Positions 47,104 to 56,268 of a stretch of 64,000 nt of DNA are shown here, one piece after another. Each line of letters begins with the position of its first letter. Position 1 is the stretch's first letter. The notes beneath the pieces are model-generated. The model was not told the origin of the DNA. It was given only the letters and a program-made list of their open reading frames with translations, and searched no databases. This DNA is from Lysinibacillus cavernae (GTDB lineage Bacteria; Bacillota; Bacilli; Bacillales_A; Planococcaceae): positions 62,001 through 126,000 of the forward strand of contig NZ_WMEF01000009.1 of assembly GCF_009724685.1 (NCBI RefSeq). The letters are read 5' to 3'. The position numbers and the translations under genes were made by a program.

Positions 47104-47523
47104 TTATTCATTTACTTCATGGCTAAATTGCCACTCAATGCCGAATTTATCTGTAAGTGAGCCGTAACATTTACTCCAAAATGTTTCTTGTAGCTCCATC
47201 GTAACTTTTCCACCATCTTTAAGCTTATCGAATGCTTTTCGCATTTGCTCGTCATCATCAGAAACAACTGCTAACGTAACATTATTCCCAACTGAGAACG
47301 GTGAGCCTGGAAATGTATCTGAGAACATAATTCTACTACCAAATACAGAAAGTCGTGTATGCATGACTAGATCTTTTGCTTCCTCTGGTAATGGGTAATC
47401 AGGATTTTGTGGTGAATCTCCAAACGTCATAATTTCAGCCTTGTCCGTATTAAAAGCATCTTCGTAAAATGTTACAGCTTCTCGACAATTCCCATTAAAA
47501 ACTAAATACACCTCTACTGCCAT
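47104..47523 (-). CDS. PhnB-like VOC family protein
   Basis: 139 residues: VYLVFNGNCREAVTFYEDAF, the MTFGDSP segment and SKCYGSLTDKFGIEWQFS are characteristic of the PhnB/YjdN (3-demethylubiquinone methyltransferase-like) VOC branch. Function in Bacillus is unknown. The ATG at 47523 follows AAGGGAGTG by six bases; the longer frame to 47568 lacks a ribosome site. Confidence 0.85.
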   Translation of the reverse strand: MAVEVYLVFNGNCREAVTFYEDAFNTDKAEIMTFGDSPQNPDYPLPEEAKDLVMHTRLSVFGSRIMFSDTFPGSPFSVGNNVTLAVVSDDDEQMRKAFDKLKDGGKVTMELQETFWSKCYGSLTDKFGIEWQFSHEVNE

Positions 47524-47668
47524 TTCCAACACTCCCTTGTTATTTTTTGAAACAACTCTATTGTACATGGATTACAAATCATAACACAAATTATAACTAG
47601 AATAATGCATCTACAAAATAAGTTTATTACTTTGATTTTTAAATTTTTTATTTATTTTTGCAAAAGCT

Positions 47669-47697
47669 TTGACATTTACTCGAAAATCATGTAAATT
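47669..47697 (+). promoter_or_regulatory. Probable promoter of guaC
   Basis: TTGACA, 17-base spacer, TAAATT. Downstream are two PurR-box-like elements: AATGGCGAACAAT (47702-47714) and its inverted counterpart AATATTCGTATTT (47733-47745), each 11 of 13 to the Bacillus PurBox. No guanine riboswitch aptamer is seen. Confidence 0.5.
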
Positions 47698-47759
47698 ACC
47701 AAATGGCGAACAATTTAAAACAAATATTTAAAAATATTCGTATTTTAGGAGTGTATATA

Positions 47760-48743
47760 ATGGATAACGTATTTGACTATGAGGATATTCAACTTATTCC
47801 CGCAAAATGTATTGTAGAAAGTCGCTCAGAATGTGATACTTCTGTTACTTTAGGAGGGCATACTTTTAAACTTCCTGTAGTACCTGCAAATATGCAAACA
47901 ATTATTGACGAAAATCTTGCTAAGAAACTTGCTGAAAACGGTTACTTCTATATCATGCACCGATTCCAACCAGAAACACGTATAAATTTCATTCAAGAAA
48001 TGCAAGGGAATGGCTTAATTGCTTCAATCAGTGTAGGTGTGAAAGAAGAGGAATATGCATTTATCGAAGAATTAGCAGCTGCTAATTTAGTACCTGAATT
48101 TATTACAATTGATATTGCACATGGTCATTCAAATGCAGTTATTCGTATGATTCAACATATTAAGAAATACTTACCGAACAGCTTTGTCATTGCTGGTAAC
48201 GTTGGAACACCAGAAGCAGTACGTGAACTTGAAAATGCTGGTGCAGATGCTACGAAAGTTGGGATTGGACCAGGTAAAGTATGTATTACAAAAGTCAAAA
48301 CAGGCTTTGGTACAGGAGGCTGGCAACTAGCGGCACTACGTTGGTGTGCAAAGGCTGCTACAAAGCCAATTATTGCTGACGGTGGTATTCGTACACATGG
48401 AGATATCGCTAAATCTGTTCGTTTTGGTGCTTCAATGGTGATGATTGGTTCATTATTTGCTGGTCATGAAGAATCACCTGGTGAAACAATCAAAATCGAT
48501 GGCAAAACGGTGAAGGAATACTTCGGTTCTGCTTCCGAATTCCAAAAAGGCGAACGTAAAAATGTTGAAGGTAAGAAAATGTATGTTGAGCACAAGGGAA
48601 GCATTAAAGATACATTAATCGAAATGCAACAAGACTTACAATCATCTATTTCTTATGCTGGTGGCACAAAGCTAGAAGCTATTCGAAATGTTGATTATGT
48701 TATAGTGAAAAACTCTATCTTCAACGGAGATAAAGTGTATTAA
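47760..48743 (+). CDS. guaC: GMP reductase
   Basis: Converts GMP to IMP with NADPH, releasing ammonia. 327 residues with the IMPDH/GMPR barrel: NMQTIID near 44-50, GNVGTPEAV, the catalytic loop [20 protein letters not shown] with Cys175, [14 protein letters not shown] and [12 protein letters not shown]. No CBS domains, as expected for GMP reductase rather than IMP dehydrogenase. The ATG at 47760 is seven bases after TAGGAG; the longer frame starting at 47703 is rejected. Confidence 0.95.
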   Translation: MDNVFDYEDIQLIPAKCIVESRSECDTSVTLGGHTFKLPVVPANMQTIIDENLAKKLAENGYFYIMHRFQPETRINFIQEMQGNGLIASISVGVKEEEYAFIEELAAANLVPEFITIDIAHGHSNAVIRMIQHIKKYLPNSFVIAGNVGTPEAVRELENAGADATKVGIGPGKVCITKVKTGFGTGGWQLAALRWCAKAATKPIIADGGIRTHGDIAKSVRFGASMVMIGSLFAGHEESPGETIKIDGKTVKEYFGSASEFQKGERKNVEGKKMYVEHKGSIKDTLIEMQQDLQSSISYAGGTKLEAIRNVDYVIVKNSIFNGDKVY

Positions 48744-48748
48744 TAAAT

Positions 48749-48789
48749 CGAAATCCCAACGAAGTCATAGTGTTCTTCGTTGGGGTTTC
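48749..48789 (+). terminator. Terminator after guaC
   Basis: AAATCCCAACGAAG / CTTCGTTGGGGTTT stem (one G-U) with a 10-base loop, followed by CTT. Confidence 0.85.
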
Positions 48790-48954
48790 TTACATTGAAC
48801 CTACTCATCCAATTACTTTATAAGTGCCGTGAATACACGCTATTATAAAATGACATTTATTTTCTGAATTTTCTATTTTATTTGAAAACTTTATATTATA
48901 ATATAACTACAAAGTATTATTTTTCTAAGCAATAGAGGAACGGAGGTTTTGTCT

Positions 48955-50688
48955 ATGATTAAGTCAGTTCGTAATAAATTGGTAAGTCTATCTATTATTG
49001 TTATTCTAATATCAACAGTATTGGTCGGAGCAGTCAATTATTTTGTGGCCAAAAGTGAAATGGATCAGATAGGTCGCCAAAGTCTTAAAAATGGCACACT
49101 TGGCATACTTGCATTAATTGAACAATTAGATGCACAAGTTCAAAAGGGTAATTTAACTTTAGAGGAAGCTCAGGAAAGTGCAAGAACACAGATTGTTGGT
49201 AAAAAAGTTGAAGATAATAAGCGATCCATTGATAATCCTGTCAAATACGGAGATAATTTTTATTTCTATGCCTTTCAAGATAACGGTATGGTCGAAACTC
49301 ATCCATCTCTCGAAGGACAAGATATTTCCGATTTACAAACAAAGGATGGACGATATTTTGTACGAGAAATGATTGAAGCAGCAAAGGCTGGTGGAGGATA
49401 TGTCCTTTATGATTGGGCTCTACCCTCAAATCCTGAAGTCGTTGCGCCTAAAATTACTTATGTAGAAATGGACAAGCATTGGGGTTGGATTATCGCAGCT
49501 GGTACATACGAAATGGATTTTAATGCAGGCACTAAAAATGTTTTATTCTACACACTAGGTATGACGATGCTAGCAACCGTTATTGGCGTAGCCCTCTTCT
49601 GGTTCTTCTCGGGTCGGATGACTGCCTATATACGTAAAATCATGGTGATTACATCGGATATTGCTAAAGGCAAGCTGACTAGCGATGACATACCTGTTAC
49701 CACTAAAGATGAACTAGGCATACTAGCTAATAACGTGAATGATATGAAACATAGCTTACATGAAATGGTCAACAACACAAAGGATAGTGCATCCCAGATG
49801 AGGGTTTCCTCAGAAATGCTTAGTGCCATTACAGAGGAAACTACTGCTTCTGCTGACGAAATTCATCAAGCAATCAATGACATCTCTAAAGGAGCTGTTG
49901 TGCAAGCTGAGGAAGCAGAAACGGCCATTAGTAAAGTTGAAACACTATCATCACTCATCTCAAATGCTACTGATAAATATAGTGAGATTACTGAAAATAT
50001 GAATATCATCAATCAATCTCAAGAAAATGGTAGACGAAAAGTAGATGTCTTACTGCAAAATTCAAGTGAATTTACACAAGTGATAGAAGAGTTAAGAGCT
50101 AATTTTTCAAGTCTAACAAGTCAAATGAAAGAGATTCATCAAGTCGTACAAACGATTACATCCATTTCTGAGCAAACAAACCTATTAGCATTAAATGCCA
50201 GTATTGAAGCTGCACGTGCAGGTGATCATGGAAAAGGGTTTGCTGTCGTGGCAGAGGAAGTACGACATTTATCAGAAGACACTAATGAAGCTACTAATCG
50301 TGTCAGAAATTTATTGCAACGTATTGAGATCGATACTGCTAATTCGGATGCTAAAATGATAAATACCCTAAACCTTTCACAAAGCCAGGCAACGTCGATT
50401 ACTGAAGTAAAAGGAGCCTTTACTTTCCTAGCTGACTCCATTCTAGACATTACAGCCCACCTTACTTCTCTGGATGAGGGTATGAATGAAATGGCAGAAA
50501 ATCGCATTGTCGTAATAAATGCGATTAAGGAAATTGCAAGCGTAGCTACACAATCTGCCGCAGCTACTGAACAAATTAATGCTTCCATTGACGAACAAAA
50601 GTCAGCAGTAACATCTATCATGCACTCCTCGATGGAACTTCACACAGAAGCAGAGCGCATGTACGACTTAGTAGAACGCTTTACATGA
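48955..50688 (+). CDS. Methyl-accepting chemotaxis protein with single Cache (Cache_2) sensor
   Basis: 577 residues: helix about 10-29, a single-Cache sensor ([21 protein letters not shown], then [11 protein letters not shown] and [15 protein letters not shown]), helix about 195-215, HAMP and signalling domain with tip [20 protein letters not shown]. Cache_2 receptors of this form often bind small carboxylates (family knowledge, not shown here). The ATG at 48955 is eight bases after GGAGG. Own terminator at 50718. Confidence 0.93.
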   Translation: MIKSVRNKLVSLSIIVILISTVLVGAVNYFVAKSEMDQIGRQSLKNGTLGILALIEQLDAQVQKGNLTLEEAQESARTQIVGKKVEDNKRSIDNPVKYGDNFYFYAFQDNGMVETHPSLEGQDISDLQTKDGRYFVREMIEAAKAGGGYVLYDWALPSNPEVVAPKITYVEMDKHWGWIIAAGTYEMDFNAGTKNVLFYTLGMTMLATVIGVALFWFFSGRMTAYIRKIMVITSDIAKGKLTSDDIPVTTKDELGILANNVNDMKHSLHEMVNNTKDSASQMRVSSEMLSAITEETTASADEIHQAINDISKGAVVQAEEAETAISKVETLSSLISNATDKYSEITENMNIINQSQENGRRKVDVLLQNSSEFTQVIEELRANFSSLTSQMKEIHQVVQTITSISEQTNLLALNASIEAARAGDHGKGFAVVAEEVRHLSEDTNEATNRVRNLLQRIEIDTANSDAKMINTLNLSQSQATSITEVKGAFTFLADSILDITAHLTSLDEGMNEMAENRIVVINAIKEIASVATQSAAATEQINASIDEQKSAVTSIMHSSMELHTEAERMYDLVERFT

Positions 50689-50717
50689 CACACGGAACTA
50701 AAGAACGATAAAAAAAG

Positions 50718-50748
50718 AATGCTACGAATTGTGCGTAGCATTCTTCTT
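50718..50748 (+). terminator. Terminator after Cache_2 chemoreceptor
   Basis: AGAATGCTACG / CGTAGCATTCT perfect stem with a seven-base loop and a TCTT tail; A-rich upstream flank makes it usable in both directions. Confidence 0.88.
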
Positions 50749-50752
50749 ATCA

Positions 50753-50977
50753 TTATAGTTTGTTGATAACTGCGTGGATTGTTTCCTTTAGTTCTGCATC
50801 ATGATCAGCAAGATCTACAAGGTTTCCTAGACGTTCACGTAGTACAGGGCGTTCAATTACTAGCTTTTCATCTAGTACTTGTACAAGTAGTTCGATAATA
50901 AGACGGTCACGAACATTTAACGCTTCTTCTAAACGTTCTGGTGTAATTTTCGCATCAGTTTTTGCAGCTTTTGCCAT
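50753..50977 (-). CDS. Small conserved-looking acidic helical protein, unknown
   Basis: 74 residues: a lysine-rich start MAKAAKTDAKITPERLEEAL, then an amphipathic helical body (RDRLIIELLVQVLDEKLVIE, LRERLGNLVDLADHDAELKE). No membrane span. AAAGGGG precedes the ATG by eight bases and the gene ends beside a bidirectional terminator, both supporting expression. I recognise no family. Confidence 0.65.
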   Translation of the reverse strand: MAKAAKTDAKITPERLEEALNVRDRLIIELLVQVLDEKLVIERPVLRERLGNLVDLADHDAELKETIHAVINKL

Positions 50978-51197
50978 TCTAAAAACCCCTTTTAAATTTT
51001 TATATTCATGCACATCTATTTTAGCATACCACTAAATTATTTTGAAAACTTTCTTTCATGAAAATATACCAAAACTTTACAAAAACCCAAAAAAAGATTT
51101 ACGATAAATTGTTATATTCATATCATAATATACTACTACTTGACCATATGATGATGTATTTAGGACTCGTAAAACCAATCTCGATTGGAGGAATTGC

Positions 51198-51653
51198 ATG
51201 AATCAAAAAAATCCAACTTACTCGCAGCTCATTAAAGCTGTACCAAAATCTTTACAACTATTTCTCAATGTTTGCCTTGTGCTACTAGCTCTCATCCTAT
51301 CGTTTTTACTTTTAAAGGAGCTAATTGAATTTCTGAAAATATTACTATTCGCTAAGGAAGGTGGCGATTATAAACTATTCCTTGCCAATATCCTTATTTT
51401 CTTTTTATATTTTGAGTTCATCACAATGATTATTAAATATTTTAAAGAGGATTATCATTTTCCGCTCAGATACTTTATATATATAGGTATTACAGCTATG
51501 ATTCGATTAATTATCGTGGAGCACGATCATCCTCTTAACACCTTAATTTATTCATTGATTATTTTAATACTTATAATAAGCTACTTTATAATTAATATCA
51601 CACCACTTGAGAGACCCACGCGATCATCCATTTTTATAAAAAAAGAGCACTAG
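51198..51653 (+). CDS. PsiE family phosphate-starvation-inducible-like membrane protein
   Basis: 151 residues, four transmembrane helices. The segment FLYFEFITMIIKYFKEDYHFP followed by YIGITAMIRLIIVEHDHP is diagnostic of PsiE. The family is phosphate-starvation-inducible in E. coli; its function is unknown and phosphate control is not demonstrated here. TTGGAGGAA lies before the ATG. Confidence 0.87.
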   Translation: MNQKNPTYSQLIKAVPKSLQLFLNVCLVLLALILSFLLLKELIEFLKILLFAKEGGDYKLFLANILIFFLYFEFITMIIKYFKEDYHFPLRYFIYIGITAMIRLIIVEHDHPLNTLIYSLIILILIISYFIINITPLERPTRSSIFIKKEH

Positions 51654-51677
51654 CCTACAGGAAGAGCCATCTCTATT

Positions 51678-52935
51678 CTAAAATGCTGTTATACATGTAG
51701 GCTTTTCAATCACAAAGAAAAACTGCTGTAATGCCTGCAAGTATTGCTCATGACTAACTCGTATTAGACTAAGCATAAACAGCTCTTGGACCGTTACCAC
51801 ACCCATCACCAGTGAGGATAGCTCAGCTATATCTATCGTTACTTCTACTTCATAGCTACCACTATCTAAAATTTTGATTGCGCCATTAACAGCTTCAATA
51901 ATGAATTGCTGATTATTTTCAACTAGTAAAGAATCACTGACTGTTAATTTGAATGTCAGGGTGACACCGTTGAAATTGCGTATCATTAACTCTTCAAAAA
52001 AGCCTTTCACATTCATAATACGGTACATCAGTCCAACTCCTGACACGGCACTTGCATGGTAGACACTTGGAATTAAATGATTTGTACCATTTCGTATGTC
52101 CCCTAAAAAGAAATGGGCATTTTCTTCTTGCGTATTCCACTCAATTCTATTTACCTGGTCTGCCTGACTGTTTAAAAATGTGCTTAGCTCTAACAAAGCC
52201 TGAGGGGTCTCATATATCCACTCTTTAATCACCAAATTATTCAACATAAAATTACTTTCACTCTGTTTCTTAAAAGAAAAGACGATATAGCCTTGTACAG
52301 TACCTTCCTGCTCCATTGCAATCACATAATTTTCGGCATTCTTAAAAATGGAGGATAGCTCTGATTTTGTTTTGAGAAACATCCCATGCTTTTTAGCCGC
52401 TACTCTGTGATAGCAGTCTATTAGCTGTTGTTGATCCTCAACTTTCAAATATTTGAGATGCCTTTTCGTTGGTCCCTTCGGAAAGCTTAAAGGTTCAACT
52501 AAGTATTGAGATATTTTAGGTCCGTATCCAAAACCCATTTTCTTATAAAAATCTGGTCTAAAACGGATACAAAGCAACAAAATGAACATTTTTTTCTATA
52601 AAACTGTTCAAGAAATGCTGGATTAGTTCTTTTGCAACTTTCTCTTTTTTATGTAATAAATCAACTGCAACAAGCCCCACCCCGCCAATTGGTAGCATTT
52701 TAGAGAACAGGTTCATTTGAAAGTCATGTAATCGCATACCGCCAATGAGTTTATCATCTTCCCATAACCCATAATAACCATGAGATTCGTCATTGCTCTG
52801 ATTTTGCATAAAAAGATTTTTCAACTGCTCTTTTGTTGGCTGTGATCCATCCATTCTTCCAGGATAGGCGCCAACAACGATATTCACAAAAGATAAAAAG
52901 TCTTGTTCTTTTAATAATTCCCCTATAACTCTCAC
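51678..52935 (-). pseudogene. Eis-like GNAT acetyltransferase, disrupted by a +1 frameshift
   Basis: Eis-family proteins have an N-terminal GNAT, a second GNAT and a sterol-carrier-like C-terminal domain, about 400 residues. Here the N-terminal frame (GTG at 52935 behind GGAGGG; LIGGMRLHDF, GGVGLVAVDLLHKKEKVAKELI) ends at VALYPF-stop, and the next frame resumes RPDFYKKMGFGYGP. The break is at an A4 run (52560-52563; T4 on the coding strand): one T fewer would restore TAT CCG TTT AGA CCA. The rest to 51678 is intact. Either a recent pseudogene, phase variation or a sequencing error. Confidence 0.82.
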
Positions 52936-53065
52936 TATTTTCCCTCCATTTTCAAATTGTTGCATGTTGTTCATGAAGATTTCATACTAATTTTTATACC
53001 CCATAATAACATATATTACCAATGAAAAATAATGAGCCCTGAAAATGAATAAAGGAGGAATATGA

Positions 53066-54073
53066 ATGACCTTAATTGATTCGTATATTCAAGAAGTGTC
53101 TAAAAGGCTACATAAAAATAAGCGTCAAGAGATAGAGCTTGAGCTAAAAGCTACTATTGAGGATATGTTGCCAGAGGAATATTCAGAATCTGATGTAAAA
53201 GAAGCACTAAAAAAACTCGGAAATCCCGTAGAAGTTGCTGCAAGCTATCATGATACACCTCGCTTTCTAATTGGCCCAGATGTATTTGATCATTACACAA
53301 GAACGATAAAACTAGTCATACCATGGGCGATTATCATAACCGTTGTTGTTCAAGTAATTGAAAAAATTGTGCTCTATTCAGGAGAAGAAGCACTTCTCTC
53401 AACAATTATTTCAGCATTTGCTATAATCATTGCCGCAATTATTTCTGTATTATTTCACGTATTGTTTTGGATTACCGTTATTTTTATCATCTTAGATCGA
53501 TCTGGTCCTGATAAGATCCAATTACCTTTTTTGAGAGACCCTAAGCAATGGTCACCTGATGATCTAATAAAACTTAAAACGATTCCTAAAGATAAGATCA
53601 TCACAATAAATGACACTATTTTTAGCCTTTTAGGGACCATTATTTTTGCTTTTGTTTATTGGAATGCCTATCGTCTCTTAGGTATTTATACAACGAATGA
53701 CAATGGCAGTTTGAAATTCGTTATGCCAATCTTTAATCAAAATGTTTTACAATCGTTTGCTCCTGTAATCCTGCTATGTATTATCGTTAGTCTCGCTTTA
53801 ACCTTTTTAAAATGGCGTGCTGGTCAATGGACAATGCTAATCGCCATAACCAATGCATTGCTTCAAAGTGTAGGAACTATCTTGTTTATTTTAATGGCTA
53901 CGCACCAAGATTTTATTCACAGTGCCTCTATTCCATATATTGCAGCTATCACAGAAACAACCTCAGCTAAAGTTACCTTTTCTATTGATAAAATCTTGCT
54001 CGTCAGCATGATCATTGCCGTTTTGGCAAATGCATTTGATATTTATCAAGGGTTTAAAAAAGCTAAAATATAA
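53066..54073 (+). CDS. HAAS-domain membrane protein
   Basis: 335 residues. The N-terminal 70 residues (LIDSYIQEVSKRLHKNKRQEIELELKATI, then KEALKKLGNPVEVAASY) form a HAAS-like helical domain, normally linked with PadR-regulated membrane proteins. About seven hydrophobic helices follow. No PadR gene is adjacent. AAAGGAGGAA precedes the ATG. Function unknown. Confidence 0.75.
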   Translation: MTLIDSYIQEVSKRLHKNKRQEIELELKATIEDMLPEEYSESDVKEALKKLGNPVEVAASYHDTPRFLIGPDVFDHYTRTIKLVIPWAIIITVVVQVIEKIVLYSGEEALLSTIISAFAIIIAAIISVLFHVLFWITVIFIILDRSGPDKIQLPFLRDPKQWSPDDLIKLKTIPKDKIITINDTIFSLLGTIIFAFVYWNAYRLLGIYTTNDNGSLKFVMPIFNQNVLQSFAPVILLCIIVSLALTFLKWRAGQWTMLIAITNALLQSVGTILFILMATHQDFIHSASIPYIAAITETTSAKVTFSIDKILLVSMIIAVLANAFDIYQGFKKAKI

Positions 54074-54217
54074 ATCCTCTACATGCCTAGTAAACCTTAC
54101 ACTCAAATCGCCACAATACCTTTATTCTCTGATGTTTTGTATAATAATAGAGTTGAAAGTAATTTATATACATGCATAATAATCTGCAAAATTCAATCAG
54201 AGTAAGGGGCAATTACT

Positions 54218-55366
54218 ATGACCATTCTTCTAGTAGATGACAATCAAGTTAATTTATTTGTCATTGAAAAAATACTAAAAAATGCAGGTTATGATAACTG
54301 TGTTTCTCTTTCATCTGCTTATGAGCTATTTGATTATTTACAATTAGAGGAACCAAATCCAACAGGAAATTCAGTAGATTTAATTTTGTTAGACATTATG
54401 ATGCCAGAAGTAGATGGTATTGAAGCCTGCAAACGTATTAAGCAAAATGAAAGATTAAAAGATATTCAAATCATATTTGTTACAGCACTTGAAGATAAAA
54501 ATAAACTGGCAGAAGCACTAGACATTGGTGGTGTAGATTATATTACAAAACCGATTAATAAAACGGAGCTGCTTGCTAGAATGCGAGTGGCATTACGTTT
54601 AAAAGCCGAATTAGACTGGCATACTCAGCATGAGAAGAAAATACAATATGAATTGGATTTAGCCACTCATGTACAAAGGAGCCTTCTCAGTCCACCATTA
54701 AATGAAAAAGATATCCGTATAGAAGTCTCTTACTTACCATCCTCTAATCTAGCAGGAGATATGTATTATTGGCACAAAATAGACGATCATCGCTATGCCG
54801 TTATTCTATTGGATATGATGGGCCACGGTATTTCCGCAGCGCTCGTTTGTATGTTCATTTCCTCCGTTTTAAGAGAGGCTGTTAAACAATTAAACGACCC
54901 AGAACTTGTCATTAAAGAACTGAATCGTTATATGACGCTTTTACAAGATGGAAAAGATAATAATCTCTATTATTTTACAGCGATTTATTTAGTGATCGAT
55001 ACAGAACAAAAAACAATCGAATACATAAACGCTGGTCATCCTCCTGGTTATGCACTAATTGATGAAAAAACATGTATTCCATTAAATCAAGGTAGCTGTG
55101 CGGTCGGCTTTTTCGATGAAATTAAAGTTAAAAAACAATGTATTCAGTATGAACAGGATATTCAAATTGTGTTGTTTACAGATGGCGTATTAGAGGCCAT
55201 GGGACCCTGTGAAATAGAATCCGAAAAGCATTTGCAAACGCTAACATCCTCCAAATGGGATTATTCTAACTGCCTAATCGACAACTTACTGCCTAAAGAC
55301 AAACAAGATAACCAGCCCGATGATATGTGTGTATTAATGATTCAAGCTAGCACTAATTCCATTTAA
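54218..55366 (+). CDS. Response regulator with PP2C-type (SpoIIE/RsbU-like) phosphatase output
   Basis: 382 residues: receiver domain 1-125 with D8/D9 (LLVDDNQ), phosphoacceptor in LILLDIMMPEVDG and K in ITKPINK; a helical linker (about 130-155); then a PPM-family serine phosphatase with LAGDMYYWHKI, VILLDMMGHGISAAL, YINAGHPPGY, LFTDGVLEA and a final DDMCVLMI. Such RssB/RsbU-like proteins dephosphorylate an anti-sigma antagonist; no antagonist gene is in the window. Likely phosphorylated by the hybrid kinase nearby (inference). Confidence 0.92.
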   Translation: MTILLVDDNQVNLFVIEKILKNAGYDNCVSLSSAYELFDYLQLEEPNPTGNSVDLILLDIMMPEVDGIEACKRIKQNERLKDIQIIFVTALEDKNKLAEALDIGGVDYITKPINKTELLARMRVALRLKAELDWHTQHEKKIQYELDLATHVQRSLLSPPLNEKDIRIEVSYLPSSNLAGDMYYWHKIDDHRYAVILLDMMGHGISAALVCMFISSVLREAVKQLNDPELVIKELNRYMTLLQDGKDNNLYYFTAIYLVIDTEQKTIEYINAGHPPGYALIDEKTCIPLNQGSCAVGFFDEIKVKKQCIQYEQDIQIVLFTDGVLEAMGPCEIESEKHLQTLTSSKWDYSNCLIDNLLPKDKQDNQPDDMCVLMIQASTNSI

Positions 55367-55374
55367 ATAAAAAG

Positions 55375-55403
55375 CAGAGGCTATCGCTGAAGATAGCCTC
55401 TTA
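55375..55403. terminator. Bidirectional terminator between REC-PP2C and cheR
   Basis: AGAGGCTATC / GATAGCCTCT perfect stem with a six-base loop between convergent genes; A-rich upstream and T-containing downstream flanks. Confidence 0.82.
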
Positions 55404-55407
55404 CTCG

Positions 55408-56268
55408 TTAATACATTTTTTGATAAATTCTTTCATTACCATCAATTTCTCTATACTTTAAAATTACCTCTTCAAATCGCAATGTTTCTTTATCACCTAA
55501 GCATAAAAACCCTTTGTTGCTTAGACTTTCATAAAATAATTGATGAACCTGACTCTGGAGCTTAGGTGAAAAATAAATAAGGACATTTCTACACAAAACA
55601 ACATGGAATTCATTAAATGACTGATCTGTCACTAAATTATGCTGAGCAAAAATAATATTTTTCAATAACGTTGGATGGAAATAGGCATATTGATAGTCCG
55701 TTTTATAGTATTCCGAAAAAGCATGTGAACCCCCAGCAAGCATATAGTTTTTCGTATATGCCTGCATTTTATGAAGAGGAAAAGCACCTTTCTTTGCCTT
55801 TTCTAATACTTGCTCATTCATATCTGTTGCATAAATAACAGCCCTATCTATTAACCCCTCTTCTTGAAGCAGAATGGCCATAGAGTATACTTCTTCCCCT
55901 GTCGCACAGCCAGCATGCCAAATACGTATTTCTTTGTACTCTCGTAAAGTCGGGATAACTTTTTCACGAAAAGCTTTAAAAAAACTAGGATTACGAAACA
56001 TTTCAGTGACATTTATCGAAAAATCATTCAAAATCTGCTCTAAAAATTCTTTATCGTGAATAACCTTTTCTTGTACGCGTGAAATCGTTGGAATGTTATT
56101 GATTGTCATCCTATTGTAGATTCTACGTGAAATGGATGATCGATTATATTGTCGAAAATCAAAGCCCGATAAACGATATATAGCCTCTAATAACAAATCA
56201 ATTTCTAAATTTGTTTGCTTATTTAATTGTATATTTTGGTCCAAAGGCTGAAATTGTTCCATTTTCAT
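55408..56268 (-). CDS. CheR-family protein glutamate methyltransferase
   Basis: 286 residues: N-terminal helical domain (IYRLSGFDFRQYNRSSISRRI), the NVTEMFRNPSFF segment, SAM motif IRIWHAGCATGEEVYS, ATDMNEQVLEKAKKG and CRNVLIYF. CheR methylates receptor glutamates; this copy lies directly after a hybrid kinase gene (start one base after the kinase stop), so its target may be that kinase's long coiled-coil region or the receptors encoded nearby. No CheB domain is present. Confidence 0.92.
   Translation of the reverse strand: MKMEQFQPLDQNIQLNKQTNLEIDLLLEAIYRLSGFDFRQYNRSSISRRIYNRMTINNIPTISRVQEKVIHDKEFLEQILNDFSINVTEMFRNPSFFKAFREKVIPTLREYKEIRIWHAGCATGEEVYSMAILLQEEGLIDRAVIYATDMNEQVLEKAKKGAFPLHKMQAYTKNYMLAGGSHAFSEYYKTDYQYAYFHPTLLKNIIFAQHNLVTDQSFNEFHVVLCRNVLIYFSPKLQSQVHQLFYESLSNKGFLCLGDKETLRFEEVILKYREIDGNERIYQKMY

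Noticed and set aside
47569-47759. Guanine riboswitch upstream of guaC
   Set aside because: The conserved purine-aptamer loops are missing and the leader is short and AT-rich.
52558-52974. Independent short acetyltransferase gene
   Set aside because: Its end and the start of the following frame form one Eis protein split at a T4 run, so it is the N-terminal part of a disrupted gene.
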